Source: Owenia fusiformis
Lineage: Eukaryota; Annelida; Polychaeta; Sabellida; Oweniidae
Direction: 5' to 3'
DNA length: 51,000 nt
NCBI GenBank assembly: GCA_903813345.2
Contig: CAIIXF020000804.1
Span: 1-51,000 of the forward strand
Part shown: in pieces, positions 9,896 through 21,871 of the stretch
Layout: every line of letters begins with the position of its first letter
Position numbering within the stretch: position 1 is the first letter of the stretch
Program-made: the position numbers and the translations under genes
The notes under the pieces: generated by a model
What the model was told of the DNA's origin: nothing
Seen by the model: only the letters and a program-made list of their open reading frames with translations
The model's database searches: none

Positions 9896-11224
9896 TCTAT
9901 CCACTATGTAGTAGCGTACCCAGTGTAGCTAGCGGAGCCACTGAATGCATGCTCCTAGGCTAACATCCAGACCCTGTGTAGCAGCGTACCCAGTGTAGCT
10001 AGCGGAGCCACTGAATGCATGCTCCTAGGCTTACATCCAGACCCTGTGTAGCAGCGTAGTCATTGTAGCTAGCGTAGCCACTTAAGGCCTGCTCCTAGGG
10101 TTACATCCAGACCCTGTGTAGCAGCGTAGCGAGTGTAGCTAGCGTAGCCACAGCATGCATGTTCCTTAGGTTTCCTCTATACACTATGTAGTAGCGTACC
10201 CAGTGTAGCTAGCGGAGCCACTGAATGCATGCTCCTAGGCTTACATCCAGACCCTGTGTAGCAGCGTAGTGAGTGTAGCTAGCGTAGCCACAGCATGCAT
10301 GTTCCTTAGGTTTCCTCTATACACTATGTAGTAGCGTACCCAGTGTAGCTAGCGTAGCCACAGCATGCATGTTCCTTAGGTTTCCTCTATACACTATGTA
10401 GTAGCGCACCCAGTGTAGCTAGCGTTGCCACTGAAGGCCTGCTCCTAGGGTTACATCCAGACCCTGTGTAGCAGCGTAGCGAGTGTAGCTAGCGTAGCCA
10501 CTGAAGGCCTGCTCCTAGGGTTACATCCAGACCCTGTGTAGCAGCGTAGCGAGTGTAGCTAGCGTAGCCGCAGCATGCATGTTCCTTAGGTTTCCTCTAT
10601 ACACTATGTAGTAGCGTACCCAGTGTAGCTAGCGGAGCCACTGAATGCATGCTCCTAGGCTTACATCCAGACCCTGTGTAGCAGCGTACCCAGTGTAGCT
10701 AGCGGAGCCACTTAATGCATGCTCCTAGGCTTACATCCAGACCCTGTGTTGCAGTGTCGCGAGTGTAGCTAGCGTAGCCACAGCATGCATGTTCCTTAGG
10801 TTTCCTCTATACACTATGTAGTAGCGTACCCAGTGTAGCTAGCGGAGCCACTGAATGCATGCTCCTAGGCTTACATCCAGACCCTGTGTAGCAGCGTAGC
10901 GAGTGTAGCTAGCGTAGCCACAGCATGCATGTTCCTTAGGTTTCCTCTATACACTATGTAGTAGCGTACCCAGTGTAGCTAGCGGAGCCACTGAATGCAT
11001 GCTCCTAGGCTTACATCCAGACCCTGTGTAGCAGCGTAGCGAGTGTAGCTAGCGTAGCCACAGCATGCATGTTCCTTAGGTTTCCTCTATACACTATGTA
11101 GTAGCGTACCCAGTGTAGCTAGCGGAGCCACTGAATGCATGCTCCTAGGCTTACATCCAGACCCTGTGTAGCAGCGTAGCGAGTGTAGCTAGCGTAGCCA
11201 AGCATGCATGTTCCTTAGGTTTCC
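9896..11224. repeat. 1,329-bp tandem duplication, first copy
   Basis: Bases 9896-10921 recur at +1,329 (11225-12250). Landmarks are the 69-bp monomers 9855/11184 and the rare TGCAGTGTCG tract 10750/12079. The length is 19 monomers with one 69-bp unit (19 x 70 - 1). The match begins just after the TTTCTTC/TTTCCTC difference at 9895 and ends where an A monomer (10904) faces a C monomer (12233). This local duplication explains why the TGCAGTGTCG marker is 8,799 bp apart at 1951/10750 and 12079/20878 while the unit is 10,128 bp (8,799 + 1,329). Confidence 0.8.
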
Positions 11225-14200
11225 TCTATCCACTATGTAGTAGCGTACCCAGTGTAGCTAGCGGAGCCACTGAATGCATGCTCCTAGGCTAACATCCAGA
11301 CCCTGTGTAGCAGCGTACCCAGTGTAGCTAGCGGAGCCACTGAATGCATGCTCCTAGGCTTACATCCAGACCCTGTGTAGCAGCGTAGTCATTGTAGCTA
11401 GCGTAGCCACTTAAGGCCTGCTCCTAGGGTTACATCCAGACCCTGTGTAGCAGCGTAGCGAGTGTAGCTAGCGTAGCCACAGCATGCATGTTCCTTAGGT
11501 TTCCTCTATACACTATGTAGTAGCGTACCCAGTGTAGCTAGCGGAGCCACTGAATGCATGCTCCTAGGCTTACATCCAGACCCTGTGTAGCAGCGTAGTG
11601 AGTGTAGCTAGCGTAGCCACAGCATGCATGTTCCTTAGGTTTCCTCTATACACTATGTAGTAGCGTACCCAGTGTAGCTAGCGTAGCCACAGCATGCATG
11701 TTCCTTAGGTTTCCTCTATACACTATGTAGTAGCGCACCCAGTGTAGCTAGCGTTGCCACTGAAGGCCTGCTCCTAGGGTTACATCCAGACCCTGTGTAG
11801 CAGCGTAGCGAGTGTAGCTAGCGTAGCCACTGAAGGCCTGCTCCTAGGGTTACATCCAGACCCTGTGTAGCAGCGTAGCGAGTGTAGCTAGCGTAGCCGC
11901 AGCATGCATGTTCCTTAGGTTTCCTCTATACACTATGTAGTAGCGTACCCAGTGTAGCTAGCGGAGCCACTGAATGCATGCTCCTAGGCTTACATCCAGA
12001 CCCTGTGTAGCAGCGTACCCAGTGTAGCTAGCGGAGCCACTTAATGCATGCTCCTAGGCTTACATCCAGACCCTGTGTTGCAGTGTCGCGAGTGTAGCTA
12101 GCGTAGCCACAGCATGCATGTTCCTTAGGTTTCCTCTATACACTATGTAGTAGCGTACCCAGTGTAGCTAGCGGAGCCACTGAATGCATGCTCCTAGGCT
12201 TACATCCAGACCCTGTGTAGCAGCGTAGCGAGTGTAGCTAGCGTAGCCACTGAAGGCATGCTCCTAGGGTTACATCCAGACCCTGTGTAGCAGCGTAGCG
12301 AGTGTAGCTAGCGTAGCCACAGCATGCATGTTCCTTAGGTTTCCTCTATACACTATGTAGTAGCGTACCCAGTGTAGCTAGCGGAGCCACTGAATGCATG
12401 CTCCTAGGCTTACATCCAGACCCTGTGTAGCAGCGTAGCGAGTGTAGCTAGCGTAGCCACAGCATGCATGTTCCTTAGGTTTCCTCTATACACTATGTAG
12501 TAGCGTACCCAGTGTAGCTAGTGGAGCCACTGAATGCATGCTCCTAGGCTTACATCCAGACTCTGTGTAGCAGCGTAGTCGTTGTAGCTATCGTAGCCAC
12601 TGAAGGCCTGCTCCTAGGGTTACATCCAGACCCTGTGTAGCAGCGTAGCGAGTGTAGCTAGCGTAGCCACAGCATGCATGTTCCTTAGGTTTCCTCTATA
12701 CACTATGTAGTAGCGTACCCAGTGTAGCTAGCGGAGCCACTGAATGCATGCTCCTAGGCTTACATCCAGACTCTGTGTAGCAGCGTAGCGAGTGTAGCTA
12801 GCGGAGCCACTGAATGCATGCTCCTAGGGTTACATCCAGACCCTGTGTAGCAGCGTAGCGAGTGTAGCTAGCGTAGCCACTGAAGGCCTGCTCCTAGGCT
12901 TACATCCAGACCCTGTGTAGCAGCGTAGTCATTGTAGCTAGCGTAGCCACTGAAGGCCTACTCCTAGGGTTACATCCAGACCCTGTGTAGCAGCGTAGTC
13001 ATTGTAGCTAGCGTAGCCACTGAAGGCCTACTCCTAGGGTTACATCCAGACCAGACCCTGTGTAGCAGCGTAGTGAGTGTAGCTAGCGTAGCCACAGCAT
13101 GCATGTTCCTTAGGTTTCCTCTATACACTATGTAGTAGCGTAGCGAGTGTAGCTAGCGTAGCCACTGAATGCATGCTCCTAGGCTTACATCCAGACCCTG
13201 TGTAGCAGCGTAGCGAGTGTAGCTAGCGTAGCCACAGCATGCATGTTCCTTAGGTTTCCTCTATACACTATGTAGTAGCGTACCCAGTGTAGCTAGCGTA
13301 CCCACAGCATGCATGTTCCTTAGGTTTCCTCTATACACTATGTAGTAGCGCACCCAGTGTAGCTAGCGTTGCCACTGAAGGCCTGCTCCTAGGGTTACAT
13401 CCAGACCCTGTGTAGCAGCGTAGCGAGTGTAGCTAGCGTAGCCACTGAAGGCCTGCTCCTAGGGTTACATCCAGACCCTGTGTAGCAGCGTAGCGAGTGT
13501 AGCTAGCGTAGCCGCAGCATGCATGTTCCTTAGGTTTCCTCTATACACTATGTAGTAGCGTACCCAGTGTAGCTAGCGGAGCCACTGAATGCATGCTCCT
13601 AGGCTTACATCCAGACCCTGTGTAGCAGCGTACCCAGTGTAGCTAGCGGAGCCACTTAATGCATGCTCCTAGGCTTACATCCAGACCCTGTGTAGCAGCG
13701 TAGCGAGTGTAGCTAGCGTAGCCGCAGCATGCATGTTCCTTAGGTTTCCTCTATACACTATGTAGTAGCGTACCCAGTGTAGCTAGCGGAGCCACTGAAT
13801 GCATGCTCCTAGGCTTACATCCAGACCCTGTGTAGCAGCGTTGTCATTGTAGCTAGCGTAGCCACTGAAGGCCTACTCCTAGGGTTACATCCAGACCCTG
13901 TGTAGCAGTGTAGCGAGTGTAGCTAGCGTAGCCACTGAAGGCCTGCTCCTAGGCTTACATCCAGACCCTGTGTAGCAGCGTAGTCATTGTAGCTAGCGTA
14001 GCCACTGAAGGCCTACTCCTAGGGTTACATCCAGACCAGACCCTGTGTAGCAGCGTAGTGAGTGTAGCTAGCGTAGCCACAGCATGCATGTTCCTTAGGT
14101 TTCCTCTATACACTATGTAGTAGCGTACCCAGTGTAGCTAGCGGAGCCACTGAATGCATGCTCCTAGGCTTACATCCAGACCCTGTGTAGCAGCGTAGTC

Positions 14201-17200
14201 ATTGTAGCTAGCGTAGCCACTTAAGGCCTGCTCCTAGGGTTACATCCAGACCCTGTGTAGCAGCGTAGCGAGTGTAGCTAGCGTAGCCGCAGCATGCATG
14301 TTCCTTAGGTTTCCTCTATACACTATGTAGTAGCGTACCCAGTGTAGCTAGCGTAGCCACAGCATGCATGTTCCTGAGGTTTCCTCTATACACTATGTAG
14401 TAGCGTACCCAGTGTAGCTAGCGTAGCCACTGAAGGCATGCTCCTAGGGTTACATCCAGACCCTGTGTAGCAGCGTAGTCATTGTAGCTAGCGTAGCCAC
14501 TGAAGGCCTACTCCTAGGGTTACATCCAGACCAGACCCTGTGTAGCAGCGTAGTGAGTGTAGCTAGCGTAGCCACAGCATGCATGTTCCTTAGGTTTCCT
14601 CTATACACTATGTAGTAGCGTACCCAGTGTAGCTAGCGTAGCCACTGAAGGCATGCTCCTAGGGTTACATCCAGACCCTGTGTAGCAGCGTAGCGAGTGT
14701 AGCTAGCGTAGCCACAGCATGCATGTTCCTTAGGTTTCCTCTATACACTATGTAGTAGCGTACCCAGTGTAGCTAGCGTAGCCACTGAAGGCATGCTCCT
14801 AGGGTTACATCCAGACCCTGTGTAGCAGCGTAGCGAGTGTAGCTAGCGTAGCCACAGCATGCATGTTCCTTAGGTTTCCTCTGTACACTATGTAGTAGCG
14901 TACCCAGTGTACCTAGCGGAGCCACTGAATGCATGCTCCTAGGCTTACATCCAGACCCTGTGTAGCAGCGTAGTCATTGTAGCTAGCGTAGCCACTGAAG
15001 GCCTACTCCTAGGGTTACATCCAGACCCTGTGTAGCAGCGTAGCGAGTGTAGCTAGCGTAGCCACTGAAGGCCTGCTCCTAGGCTTACATCCAGACCCTG
15101 TGTAGCAGCGTAGTCATTGTAGCTAGCGTAGCCACTGAAGGCCTACTCCTAGGGTTACATCCAGACCAGACCCTGTGTAGCAGCGTAGTGAGTGTAGCTA
15201 GCGTAGCCACAGCATGCATGTTCCTTAGGTTTCCTCTATACACTATGTAGTAGCGTACCCAGTGTAGCTAGCGGAGCCACTGAATGCATGCTCCTAGGCT
15301 TACATCCAGACCCTGTGTAGCAGCGTAGCGAGTGTAGCTAGCGTAGCCGCAGCATGCATGTTCCTTAGGTTTCCTCTATACACTATGTAGTAGCGTACCC
15401 AGTGTAGCTAGCGTAGCCACAGCATGCATGTTCCTTAGGTTTCCTCTATACACTATGTAGTAGCGTACCCAGTGTAGCTAGCGTAGCCACTGAAGGCCTG
15501 CTCCTAGGGTTACATCCAGACCCTGTGTAGCAGCGTAGTCATTGTAGCTAGCGTAGCCACTGAAGGCCTACTCCTAGGGTTACATCCAGACCAGACCCTG
15601 TGTAGCAGCGTAGTCATTGTAGCTAGCGTAGCCACTGAAGGCCTACTCCTAGGGTTACATCCAGACCCTGTGTAGCAGCGTAGCGAGTGTAGCTAGCGTA
15701 GCCACTGAAGGCCTGCTCCTAGGCTTACATCCAGACCCTGTGTAGCAGCGTAGTCATTGTAGCTAGCGTAGCCACTGAAGGCCTTCTCCTAGGGTTACAT
15801 CCAGACCCTGTGTAGCAGCGTAGTCATTGTAGCTAGCGTAGCCACTGAAAGCCTGCTCCTAGGGTTACATCCAGACCCTGTGTAGCAGCGTAGTCATTGT
15901 AGCTAGCGTAGCCACTGAATGCATGCTCCTAGGGTTACATCCAGACCCTGTGTAGCAGCGTAGCGAGTGTAGCTAGCGTAGCCGCAGCATGCATGTTCCT
16001 TAGGTTTCCTCTATACACTATGTAGTAGCGTACCCAGTGTAGCTAGCGTAGCCACAGCATGCATGTTCCTTAGGTTTCCTCTATACACTATGTAGTAGCG
16101 TACCCAGTGTAGCTAGCGGAGCCACTGAATGCATGCTCCTAGGCTTACATCCAGACCCTGTGTAGCAGCGTAGTCATTGTAGCTAGCGTAGCCACTGAAG
16201 GCCTTCTCCTAGGGTTACATCCAGACCCTGTGTAGCAGCGTAGCGAGTGTAGCTAGCGTAGCCGCAGCATGCATGTTCCTTAGGTTTCCTCTATACACTA
16301 TGTAGTAGCGTACCCAGTGTAGCTAGCGTAGCCACAGCATGCATGTTCCTGAGGTTTCCTCTATACACTATGTAGTAGCGTACCCAGTGTAGCTAGCGTA
16401 GCCACTGAAGGCATGCTCCTAGGGTTACATCCAGACCCTGTGTAGCAGCGTAGTCATTGTAGCTAGCGTAGCCACTGAAGGCCTACTCCTAGGGTTACAT
16501 CCAGACCAGACCCTGTGTAGCAGCGTAGTGAGTGTAGCTAGCGTAGCCACAGCATGCATGTTCCTTAGGTTTCCTCTATACACTATGTAGTAGCGTACCC
16601 AGTGTAGCTAGCGGAGCCACTGAATGCATGCTCCTAGGCTTACATCCAGACCCTGTGTAGCAGCGTAGCGAGTGTAGCTAGCGTAGCCGCAGCATGCATG
16701 TTCCTTAGGTTTCCTCTATACACTATGTAGTAGCGTACCCAGTGTAGCTAGCGTAGCCACAGCATGCATGTTCCTTAGGTTTCCTCTATACACTATGTAG
16801 TAGCGTACCCAGTGTAGCTAGCGTAGCCACTGAAGGCATGCTCCTAGGGTTACATCCAGACCCTGTGTAGCAGCGTAGTCATTGTAGCTAGCGTAGCCAC
16901 TGAAGGCCTACTCCTAGGGTTACATCCAGACCAGACCCTGTGTAGCAGCGTAGTCATTGTAGCTAGCGTAGCCACTGAAGGCCTACTCCTAGGGTTACAT
17001 CCAGACCCTGTGTAGCAGCGTAGCGAGTGTAGCTAGCGTAGCCACTGAAGGCCTGCTCCTAGGCTTACATCCAGACCCTGTGTAGCAGCGTAGTCATTGT
17101 AGCTAGCGTAGCCACTGAAGGCCTTCTCCTAGGGTTACATCCAGACCCTGTGTAGCAGCGTTGTCATTGTAGCTAGCGTAGGCACTGAATGCATGCTCCT

Positions 17201-20200
17201 AGGGTTACATCCAGATCCTGTGTAGCAGCGTAGCTAGTGTAGCTAGCGTAGCCACAGCATGCATGTTCCTTATGTTTCCTCTATACACTATGTAGTAGCG
17301 TACCCAGTGTAGCTAGCGGAGCCACTGAATGCCAACTCGTAGGCTTACATCCAGACCCTGTGTAGCAGCGTAGCGAGTGTAGCTAGCGTAGCCAAAGCAT
17401 GCATGTTCCTTAGGTTTCCTCTATACACTATGTAGTAGCGTACCCAGTGTAGCTAGCGGAGCCACTGAATGCATGCTCCTAGGGTTACATCCAGACCCTG
17501 TGTAGCAGCGTAGCGAGTGTAGCTAGCGTAGCCAAAGCATGCATGTTCCTTAGGTTTCCTCTATACACTATGTAGTAGCGTACCCAGTGTAGCTAGCGGA
17601 GCCACTGAATGCATGCTCCTAGGGTTACATCCAGACCCTGTGTAGCAGCGTAGCGAGTGTAGCTAGCGTAGCCACAGCATGCATGTTCCTTAGGTTTCCT
17701 CTATACACTATGTAGTAGCGTACCCAGTGTAGCTAGCGGAGCCACTGAATGCATGCTCCTAGGGTTACATCCAGACCCTGTGTAGCAGCGTAGCGAGTGT
17801 AGCTAGCGTAGCCGCAGCATGCATGTTCCTTAGGTTTCCTCTATACACTATGTAGTAGCGTACCCAGTGTAGCTAGCGGAGCCACTGAATGCATGCTCCT
17901 AGGCTTACATCCAGACCCTGTGTAGCTGCGTAGCGAGTGTAGCTACCGTAGCCACAGCATGCATGTTCCTTAGGTTTCCTCTATACACTATGTAGTAGCG
18001 TACCCAGTGTAGCTAGCGGAGCCACTGAATGCATGCTCCTAGGGTTACATCCAGACCCTGTGTAGCAGCGTAGTCATTGTAGCTAGCGTAGCCACTGAAG
18101 GCCTGCTCCTAGGGTTACATCCAGACCCTGTGTAGCAGCGTAGCGAGTGTAGCTAGCGTAGCCACAGCATGCATGTTCCTTAGGTTTCCTCTATACACTA
18201 TGTAGTAGCGTACCCAGTGTAGCTAGCGGAGCCACTGAAGGCATGCTCCTAGGCTAACATCCAGACCCTGTGTAGCAGCGTACCCAGTGTAGCTAGCGGA
18301 GCCACTAAATGCATGCTCCTAGGCTTACATCCAGACCCTGTGTAGCAGCGTAGTCATTGTAGCTAGCGTAGCCACTGAAGGCCTACTCCTAGGGTTACAT
18401 CCAGACCCTGTGTAGCAGCGTAGTCATTGTAGCTAGCGTAGCCACTGAAGGCCTACTCCTAGGGTTACATCCAGACCAGACCCTGTGTAGCAGCGTAGTG
18501 AGTGTAGCTAGCGTAGCCGCAGCATGCATGTTCCTTAGGTTTCCTCTATACACTATGTAGTAGCGTACCCAGTGTAGCTAGCGTAGCCACAGCATGCATG
18601 TTCCTTAGGTTTCCTCTATACACTATGTAGTAGCGTACCCAGTGTAGCTAGCGTAGCCACTGAAGGCCTGCTCCTAGGGTTACATCCAGACCCTGTGTAG
18701 CAGCGTAGTCATTGTAGCTAGCGTAGCCACTGAAGGCCTACTCCTAGGGTTACATCCAGACCAGACCCTGTGTAGCAGCGTAGCGAGTGTAGCTAGCGTA
18801 GCCACAGCATGCATGTTCCTTAGGTTTCCTCTATACACTATGTAGTAGCGTACCCAGTGTACCTAGCGGAGCCACTGAATGCATGCTCCTAGGCTTACAT
18901 CCAGACCCTGTGTAGCAGCGTAGTCATTGTAGCTAGCGTAGCCACTGAAGGCCTACTCCTAGGGTTACATCCAGACCCTGTGTAGCAGCGTAGCGAGTGT
19001 AGCTAGCGTAGCCACTGAAGGCCTGCTCCTAGGCTTACATCCAGACCCTGTGTAGCAGCGTAGTCATTGTAGCTAGCGTAGCCACTGAAGGCCTACTCCT
19101 AGGGTTACATCCAGACCAGACCCTGTGTAGCAGCGTAGTGAGTGTAGCTAGCGTAGCTACAGCATGCATGTTCCTTAGGTTTCCTCTATACACTATGTAG
19201 TAGCGTACCCAGTGTAGCTAGCGGAGCCACTGAATGCATGCTCCTAGGCTTACATCCAGACCCTGTGTAGCAGCGTAGCGAGTGTAGCTAGCGTAGCCGC
19301 AGCATGCATGTTCCTTAGGTTTCCTCTATACACTATGTAGTAGCGTACCCAGTGTAGCTAGCGTAGCCACAGCATGCATGTTCCTTAGGTTTCCTCTATA
19401 CACTATGTAGTAGCGTACCCAGTGTAGCTAGCGTAGCCACTGAAGGCATGCTCCTAGGGTTACATCCAGACCCTGTGTAGCAGCGTAGCGAGTGTAGCTA
19501 GCGTAGCCGCAGCATGCATGTTCCTTAGGTTTCCTCTATACACTATGTAGTAGCGTACCCAGTGTAGCTAGCGTAGCCACAGCATGCATGTTCCTTAGGT
19601 TTCCTCTATACACTATGTAGTAGCGTACCCAGTGTAGCTAGCGTAGCCACTGAAGGCATGCTCCTAGGGTTACATCCAGACCCTGTGTAGCAGCGTAGCG
19701 AGTGTAGCTAGCGTAGCCACAGCATGCATGTTCCTTAGGTTTCCTCTATACACTATGTAGTAGCGTACCCAGTGTACCTAGCGGAGCCACTGAATGCATG
19801 CTCCTAGGCTTACATCCAGACCCTGTGTAGCAGCGTAGTCATTGTAGCTAGCGTAGCCACTGAAGGCCTACTCCTAGGGTTACATCCAGACCCTGTGTAG
19901 CAGCGTAGCGAGTGTAGCTAGCGTAGCCAATGAAGGCCTGCTCCTAGGCTTACATCCAGACCCTGTGTAGCAGCGTAGCGAGTGTAGCTAGCGTAGCCAA
20001 GCATGCATGTTCCTTAGGTTTCTTCTATCCACTATGTAGTAGCGTACCCAGTGTAGCTAGCGGAGCCACTGAATGCATGCTCCTAGGCTAACATCCAGAC
20101 CCTGTGTAGCAGCGTACCCAGTGTAGCTAGCGGAGCCACTGAATGCATGCTCCTAGGCTTACATCCAGACCCTGTGTAGCAGCGTAGTCATTGTAGCTAG

Positions 20201-21138
20201 CGTAGCCACTTAAGGCCTGCTCCTAGGGTTACATCCAGACCCTGTGTAGCAGCGTAGCGAGTGTAGCTAGCGTAGCCACAGCATGCATGTTCCTTAGGTT
20301 TCCTCTATACACTATGTAGTAGCGTACCCAGTGTAGCTAGCGGAGCCACTGAATGCATGCTCCTAGGCTTACATCCAGACCCTGTGTAGCAGCGTAGTGA
20401 GTGTAGCTAGCGTAGCCACAGCATGCATGTTCCTTAGGTTTCCTCTATACACTATGTAGTAGCGTACCCAGTGTAGCTAGCGTAGCCACAGCATGCATGT
20501 TCCTTAGGTTTCCTCTATACACTATGTAGTAGCGCACCCAGTGTAGCTAGCGTTGCCACTGAAGGCCTGCTCCTAGGGTTACATCCAGACCCTGTGTAGC
20601 AGCGTAGCGAGTGTAGCTAGCGTAGCCACTGAAGGCCTGCTCCTAGGGTTACATCCAGACCCTGTGTAGCAGCGTAGCGAGTGTAGCTAGCGTAGCCGCA
20701 GCATGCATGTTCCTTAGGTTTCCTCTATACACTATGTAGTAGCGTACCCAGTGTAGCTAGCGGAGCCACTGAATGCATGCTCCTAGGCTTACATCCAGAC
20801 CCTGTGTAGCAGCGTACCCAGTGTAGCTAGCGGAGCCACTTAATGCATGCTCCTAGGCTTACATCCAGACCCTGTGTTGCAGTGTCGCGAGTGTAGCTAG
20901 CGTAGCCACAGCATGCATGTTCCTTAGGTTTCCTCTATACACTATGTAGTAGCGTACCCAGTGTAGCTAGCGGAGCCACTGAATGCATGCTCCTAGGCTT
21001 ACATCCAGACCCTGTGTAGCAGCGTAGCGAGTGTAGCTAGCGTAGCCACAGCATGCATGTTCCTTAGGTTTCCTCTATACACTATGTAGTAGCGTACCCA
21101 GTGTAGCTAGCGGAGCCACTGAATGCATGCTCCTAGGC
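11011..21138. repeat. 10,128-bp higher-order repeat, copy 2
   Basis: This is the second copy of the 144-monomer unit starting at 883. The match to copy 1 persists to 21250; it then fails because the B monomer at 21242 starts GCTAGTGG while the one at 11114 starts GCTAGCGG. The last 4.8 kb (from 16332) also form the left end of the 17,296-bp unit, so this copy must have existed before the larger duplication. The match at +10,128 and the match at +17,296 overlap here without disturbing each other, which gives a relative order to the two events. Confidence 0.88.
11225..12250. repeat. 1,329-bp tandem duplication, second copy (matching part)
   Basis: This is the part of the second copy that matches 9896-10921. 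It contains the B monomer with GGCTAACATCC, the C monomer with ACTTAAGG, the A monomer with AGCGCACCCAG followed by GCGTTGCC, and the TGTTGCAGTGTCGCGAG tract. All of these are rare markers in the same order as in the first copy. The following 300 bases do not match the corresponding part of the first copy, so the duplication has since been trimmed or overwritten at one side. Confidence 0.78.
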
Positions 21139-21171
21139 TTACATCCAGACCCTGTGTAGCAGCGTAGCGAG

Positions 21172-21871
21172 TGTAGCTAGCGTAGCCACAGCATGCATGT
21201 TCCTTAGGTTTCCTCTATACACTATGTAGTAGCGTACCCAGTGTAGCTAGTGGAGCCACTGAATGCATGCTCCTAGGCTTACATCCAGACTCTGTGTAGC
21301 AGCGTAGTCGTTGTAGCTATCGTAGCCACTGAAGGCCTGCTCCTAGGGTTACATCCAGACCCTGTGTAGCAGCGTAGCGAGTGTAGCTAGCGTAGCCACA
21401 GCATGCATGTTCCTTAGGTTTCCTCTATACACTATGTAGTAGCGTACCCAGTGTAGCTAGCGGAGCCACTGAATGCATGCTCCTAGGCTTACATCCAGAC
21501 CCTGTGTAGCAGCGTAGCGAGTGTAGCTAGCGTAGCCACAGCATGCATGTTCCTTAGGTTTCCTCTATACACTATGTAGTAGCGTACCCAGTGTAGCTAG
21601 TGGAGCCACTGAATGCATGCTCCTAGGCTTACATCCAGACTCTGTGTAGCAGCGTAGTCGTTGTAGCTATCGTAGCCACTGAAGGCCTGCTCCTAGGGTT
21701 ACATCCAGACCCTGTGTAGCAGCGTAGCGAGTGTAGCTAGCGTAGCCACAGCATGCATGTTCCTTAGGTTTCCTCTATACACTATGTAGTAGCGTACCCA
21801 GTGTAGCTAGCGGAGCCACTGAATGCATGCTCCTAGGCTTACATCCAGACTCTGTGTAGCAGCGTAGCGAG
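21172..21871. repeat. 350-bp pentamer duplicated in tandem
   Basis: A five-monomer block A-B-A-type order (A, B with GCTAGTGG and GACTCTG, C with GCTATC, A, B) occupies 21172-21521 and the A-B-C marker core repeats from 21522 to 21871. The C markers are at 21315 and 21665, exactly 350 bp apart. In the two 10,128-bp copies the same block is single (markers 2458 and 12586), so the duplication arose after that unit formed. Confidence 0.85.

Larger units (their letters stand above)
883..11010. repeat. 10,128-bp higher-order repeat, copy 1
   Basis: Bases 883-11122 recur at +10,128 (11011-21250). Landmarks confirm the lag exactly: the 69-bp monomer 1056/11184, TGCAGTGTCG 1951/12079 and 10750/20878, GCTATC 2458/12586, CCTGAGG 4248/14376, CTTATGTTTCC 7141/17269, ATGCCAACTC 7201/17329 and GTAGCTACAGC 9028/19156. 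The unit contains ten 75-bp and two 69-bp monomers; 10,128 - 50 + 2 = 10,080, which is exactly 144 monomers. The left edge of the match is at 883, because 882 is G of GGGTTA here but C of GGCTTA at 11010. I compared landmarks and scanned lines, not every base. Confidence 0.88.
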
